Below are positions 61,509 through 64,000 of a DNA stretch of 64,000 nucleotides, one piece after another (the first letter of the stretch is position 1; every line of letters starts with the position of its first letter). The notes under the pieces are model-generated. The model was not told where the DNA came from and did no database searches. It saw only the letters and a program-made list of their open reading frames with translations. Origin of the DNA: Paenirhizobium selenitireducens ATCC BAA-1503 (GTDB lineage: Bacteria > Pseudomonadota > Alphaproteobacteria > Rhizobiales > Rhizobiaceae). The stretch is taken from the NCBI RefSeq assembly GCF_000518785.1, contig NZ_KI912495.1, forward strand, positions 26,257 to 90,256, given 5' to 3'. The translations under genes were made by a program, and so were the position numbers.

Positions 61509-62422
61509 CTGTGGCTGAGGACGGAAAAGAGGCGGCTTCGCCGCAGCGGACCTATCGGGTGAGCGACGTGGTGATCGCCGCCCGGCCGCTGGAGCCGGCG
61601 CTCTATCTGGTCGCAACCCCGATCGGCAATCTCGGCGACATCACGCTCAGGGCGCTGGAAACGCTGGCCGGTGCCGATGTGCTGGCCTGCGAAGATACGC
61701 GCGTGACCCGCGTGCTGCTGGACCGTTTCGGCATCCAGAACCGGCCCTACTCCTATCACGAATACAATGCCAACGAGGCAGGACCGAAGCTGATCGCGGC
61801 GCTGGAGGCCGGCCGGTCCGTGGCGCTCGTCTCGGATGCCGGGACCCCGCTCGTCTCCGACCCCGGCTATCGTCTCGGCCAGCTGGCGATCGAGGCGGGC
61901 CATCGCGTCGTACCGATCCCCGGCGCCTCGGCGCCGCTTGCCGCCCTCGTCGGTTCCGGCCTGCCCAACGACGCCTTCCTGTTTGCCGGCTTCCTGCCGG
62001 TGAAGGACAAGGCGCGCCACGAACGGCTGGCGCAATTGCGCGAGGTGCCCGCCACCCTCATCTTCTTCGAGAGCCCGCACCGGATCGGCGACACGCTCGC
62101 TGCCGCCGCGGATGAGCTCGGGGCCGAACGACCGGCTTCGGTGTGCCGGGAGCTGACCAAGACCTTCGAGGAGTTCCGCCGCGGCTCGCTGCGGGAACTT
62201 GCCGACTACTACGCCGACCGGACCGTCAAGGGCGAAGTCGTGCTGGTGGTCGGCCCGCCGCTGGAAAAACCGGCGCCGGAAGCCGGCGAGATCGATCGCA
62301 TCCTCGCCCAGCTCGCGGAAACCTTACCCACCGCGAAAGCGGCAACGGAAGCGGCAAAGATCACCGGCCTGCCGCGCAAGGACCTGTACCAGCGTCTGCT
62401 TGAGCTGAAGGGTGAGGGATGA
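61505..62422 (+). CDS. rsmI: 16S rRNA 2'-O-methyltransferase for C1402
   Basis: 305 residues from GTG (61505). The family signatures are LYLVATPIGNLGDITLRALETLAGADVLACEDTRVTRVLLDRFGI, VSDAGTPLVSDPGYRLG and VPIPGASAPLAALVGSGLP. It 2'-O-methylates C1402 of 16S rRNA. A ribosome binding site serves an upstream six-codon ORF; rsmI itself has GGAGAG. It overlaps YraN by 4 bases. Confidence 0.95.
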   Translation: MTVAEDGKEAASPQRTYRVSDVVIAARPLEPALYLVATPIGNLGDITLRALETLAGADVLACEDTRVTRVLLDRFGIQNRPYSYHEYNANEAGPKLIAALEAGRSVALVSDAGTPLVSDPGYRLGQLAIEAGHRVVPIPGASAPLAALVGSGLPNDAFLFAGFLPVKDKARHERLAQLREVPATLIFFESPHRIGDTLAAAADELGAERPASVCRELTKTFEEFRRGSLRELADYYADRTVKGEVVLVVGPPLEKPAPEAGEIDRILAQLAETLPTAKAATEAAKITGLPRKDLYQRLLELKGEG

Positions 62423-62787
62423 GCCGGTTCGCCCCGCCCGAAAAGCGAAAGCGTGCCGAACGTCGGGGACGGTGGTCGGAATGGGGGGCGGCGATATTTC
62501 TGATGGCGAAAGGATATAGCATCCTCGCCATGCGCTACCGCGCCCGGGCAGGCGAGGTCGACATCATCGCGCGCCGCGGTGAAGTGATCGCCTTTATCGA
62601 GGTCAAGGCTCGCCGCGACCTGATGGCCGCGATCGATGCTGTGACCTTCACCAGCCAGAACCGAATCCGCGCCGCAGGCGATCACTGGCTTGCCCGCCAG
62701 CCCGATGCCGCGCGTCTGTCGCTGCGCTACGACATCGTCGCCATCGTGCCCTGGACGTGGCCTCGCCATATCGAAGACGCGTTTTAG
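62419..62787 (+). CDS. YraN-family (UPF0102) endonuclease-like protein
   Basis: 122 residues: RRGRWSEWGAAIFLMAKGYSILAMRYRARAGEVDIIARRGEVIAFIEVKARRD. The catalytic E, D and ExK of the PD-(D/E)xK nuclease fold are visible in the GEVDIIA and FIEVKAR parts. It overlaps the rsmI stop (ATGA), the usual alphaproteobacterial pair; gshB, which often follows, is absent. Role unknown. Confidence 0.95.
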   Translation: MSRFAPPEKRKRAERRGRWSEWGAAIFLMAKGYSILAMRYRARAGEVDIIARRGEVIAFIEVKARRDLMAAIDAVTFTSQNRIRAAGDHWLARQPDAARLSLRYDIVAIVPWTWPRHIEDAF

Positions 62788-62815
62788 GTTCGTTTTGCTT
62801 TCGTATCGGCGATTG

Positions 62816-62833
62816 CTGTAATCGAAGTGACAC
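62816..62833 (+). promoter_or_regulatory. Pho-box-like site upstream of ugpB
   Basis: CTGTAATCGAAGTGACAC matches 13 of 18 positions of the remembered Pho box consensus (CTGTCATA, two W, CTGTCAY, arranged in 11-base direct halves). It lies 75 bases before the ugpB start, the correct direction for PhoB activation under phosphate limitation. Confidence 0.45.
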
Positions 62834-62907
62834 AAAACGTTTAATTCCGCGTCACACATCGCGGCTAATGCACTCCTCACCCCAATATTGGCGGAGAGGA
62901 TTTTTCC

Positions 62908-64000
62908 ATGTTCAAGAAGCTTTCTTTGGCCGCTCTGGCCCTGTCCATGACCGCATCGACGACGCTGGCCGCGACCAACATCACCTGGTGGCACGGCATG
63001 GGCGGCCGCAACGGCGAAGTCATCAACGAAGTTGCCCAGAAGTTCAACGCCGCCCAGAGCGAATGCGCCCTGACGCCGGTTTCCAAGGGTTCCTACGAGG
63101 AAGCCCTGTCGGCCGGCATCGCCGCCTTCCGTTCGGGCGAACAGCCGAACATCCTGCAGGTGTTCGACGCCGGTGCCGCCACCATCATCAATGCCAAGGG
63201 TGCTGCCGTTGCCGCCGAAGACCTGATCAAGGACGCCGGTTTCGAGTTCAACCGCGACGACTTCATCGAAGGTGTGCGCTATTTCTACGCCGATAGCGAA
63301 GGCAAGTTCGTCGGCATGCCGTTCAACTCCTCGGCCCCGATCATGTACGTCAACACCGACGCGCTGAAGAAGGCCGGCGTTGAAGCCCCGAAGACCTGGG
63401 AAGAGTTCGAAGCCATCGCGCCGAAGCTCAAGGAAGCCGGCTTCATCCCGCTCGTCCAGTCGCAGCTCACCTGGCAGTTCACCGAGAATTTCTTCTCGCG
63501 CCATAACCTGCAGTTCGCCTCGAACAACAATGGTTACGACAGCGTCGTCGACACGACGATCAACGTCACCGACCCGAACCACGTCATGATGTACGAAAAG
63601 CTGAAGGCCTGGTACGATCAGGGCCTGTTCGGCTACTACGGCGCCGGCTGGAACGACAACCAGAAGCCCTTCGAAGAAGGCAAGGTTGCGCTCTGGATCG
63701 GTTCGTCCGGTTCGTTCGGCGGCCTGCAGAAGACCGCGACCATGCCGTTCTCGGCCACCTTCCTGCCCTTCTGGAAGTCGGTCAACCCGGAAGGCGTCCA
63801 CACCTTCATCGGTGGCGCGGCCCTCTTCGCCATGGCCGGCAAGCCGGAAGCCGAGAACAAGTGCACGGCTTCGTTCTTCCACTTCCTGACCTCGCCCGAG
63901 ATCCAGAAGTTCTACCACCAGGCAACCGGCTACGTCGCCATCACCAAGGCAGCCTATGAGCTGGCCAAGTCGGAAGGCTACTACAACGAGAAGCCGGCCG
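62908..64000 (+). CDS. ugpB: UgpB, sn-glycerol-3-phosphate binding protein, 3' end outside window
   Basis: At least 364 residues, cut by the window edge. Signal peptide MFKKLSLAALALSMTASTTLAA. The body matches the UgpB family: NITWWHGMGGRNGEVINEVAQKFNAAQ, GSYEEALSAGIAAFRSGEQPNILQVFDAG, MPFNSSAPIMYVNTDALKKAG, LQFASNNNGYDS, FIGGAALFAMAGK and YHQATGYVAITKAAYE. It captures glycerol-3-phosphate or glycerophosphodiesters for an ABC importer, whose genes ugpA, ugpE and ugpC should follow. GAGAGG is 9 bases before the ATG. A Pho-box-like site suggests phosphate control. Confidence 0.95.
   Translation, partial: MFKKLSLAALALSMTASTTLAATNITWWHGMGGRNGEVINEVAQKFNAAQSECALTPVSKGSYEEALSAGIAAFRSGEQPNILQVFDAGAATIINAKGAAVAAEDLIKDAGFEFNRDDFIEGVRYFYADSEGKFVGMPFNSSAPIMYVNTDALKKAGVEAPKTWEEFEAIAPKLKEAGFIPLVQSQLTWQFTENFFSRHNLQFASNNNGYDSVVDTTINVTDPNHVMMYEKLKAWYDQGLFGYYGAGWNDNQKPFEEGKVALWIGSSGSFGGLQKTATMPFSATFLPFWKSVNPEGVHTFIGGAALFAMAGKPEAENKCTASFFHFLTSPEIQKFYHQATGYVAITKAAYELAKSEGYYNEKPA

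Overview
The window is a high-GC chromosomal stretch from an alphaproteobacterium, most likely a member of the Rhizobiaceae (Rhizobium, Agrobacterium, Ensifer or Shinella type; the genus cannot be fixed from the sequence alone). Supporting markers are the bacterial phosphatidylethanolamine N-methyltransferase PmtA next to dnaN, the Irr-regulated iron exporter MbfA with an ICE-like box, a TspO protein, an NDUFA9-like protein, a BTLCP peptidase and a ugpB-type binding protein. I see no rRNA, tRNA, CRISPR array, insertion sequence, integrase or replication origin.

Layout. 1-6.8 kb: a FecR-domain protein cut by the window edge, a TakP-like TRAP binding protein, a group III truncated haemoglobin, mbfA, an MFS exporter, a BTLCP peptidase and an alpha/beta hydrolase. 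6.9-15.4 kb: the translation block infC, rpmI, rplT, pheS, pheT, split between infC and rpmI by a 3.4-kb cassette holding an aspartate-rich secreted protein, an acidic PepSY protein, an OmpR-type response regulator and a PhoQ-like histidine kinase. 15.4-24.6 kb: transporters, regulators and oxidoreductases, mostly as divergent regulator/enzyme pairs, with a tandem pair of small lipoproteins. 24.6-28.6 kb: a GtrA/GT2/polytopic transferase cluster and two small genes, one resembling the gene-transfer-agent spike base protein. 28.8-31.5 kb: xseA, then a compositionally different patch with a coiled-coil plus winged-helix protein and a strongly folded, ORF-poor segment ending in a 31-codon cysteine-rich ORF.

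31.5-43.5 kb: two MarR-controlled divergent units with clear operators, an M29 aminopeptidase, YbaK, an ArsC-like protein, a PAS-GGDEF cyclase beside a soluble globin-coupled chemoreceptor, guaA, an MTA/SAH nucleosidase and a thioesterase. 43.6-49.1 kb: a leftward operon of two imelysin-like proteins, a di-haem oxidoreductase, a DUF1513 protein and TspO, probably a periplasmic metal/redox module. 49.2-62.8 kb: housekeeping (RsmB-like methyltransferase, RlpA-like protein, QueG, UppP, PyrF, PmtA, DnaN, RsmI, YraN) with a new 52-residue secreted protein. The window ends inside ugpB, which has a Pho-box-like site upstream.

The items most worth following are: the acidic-protein/two-component cassette, with a 6-5-6 direct repeat suited to its regulator; the folded leader whose last hairpin hides the ribosome binding site of the cysteine-rich micro-ORF; the AUU start of infC; and the imelysin/di-haem operon.
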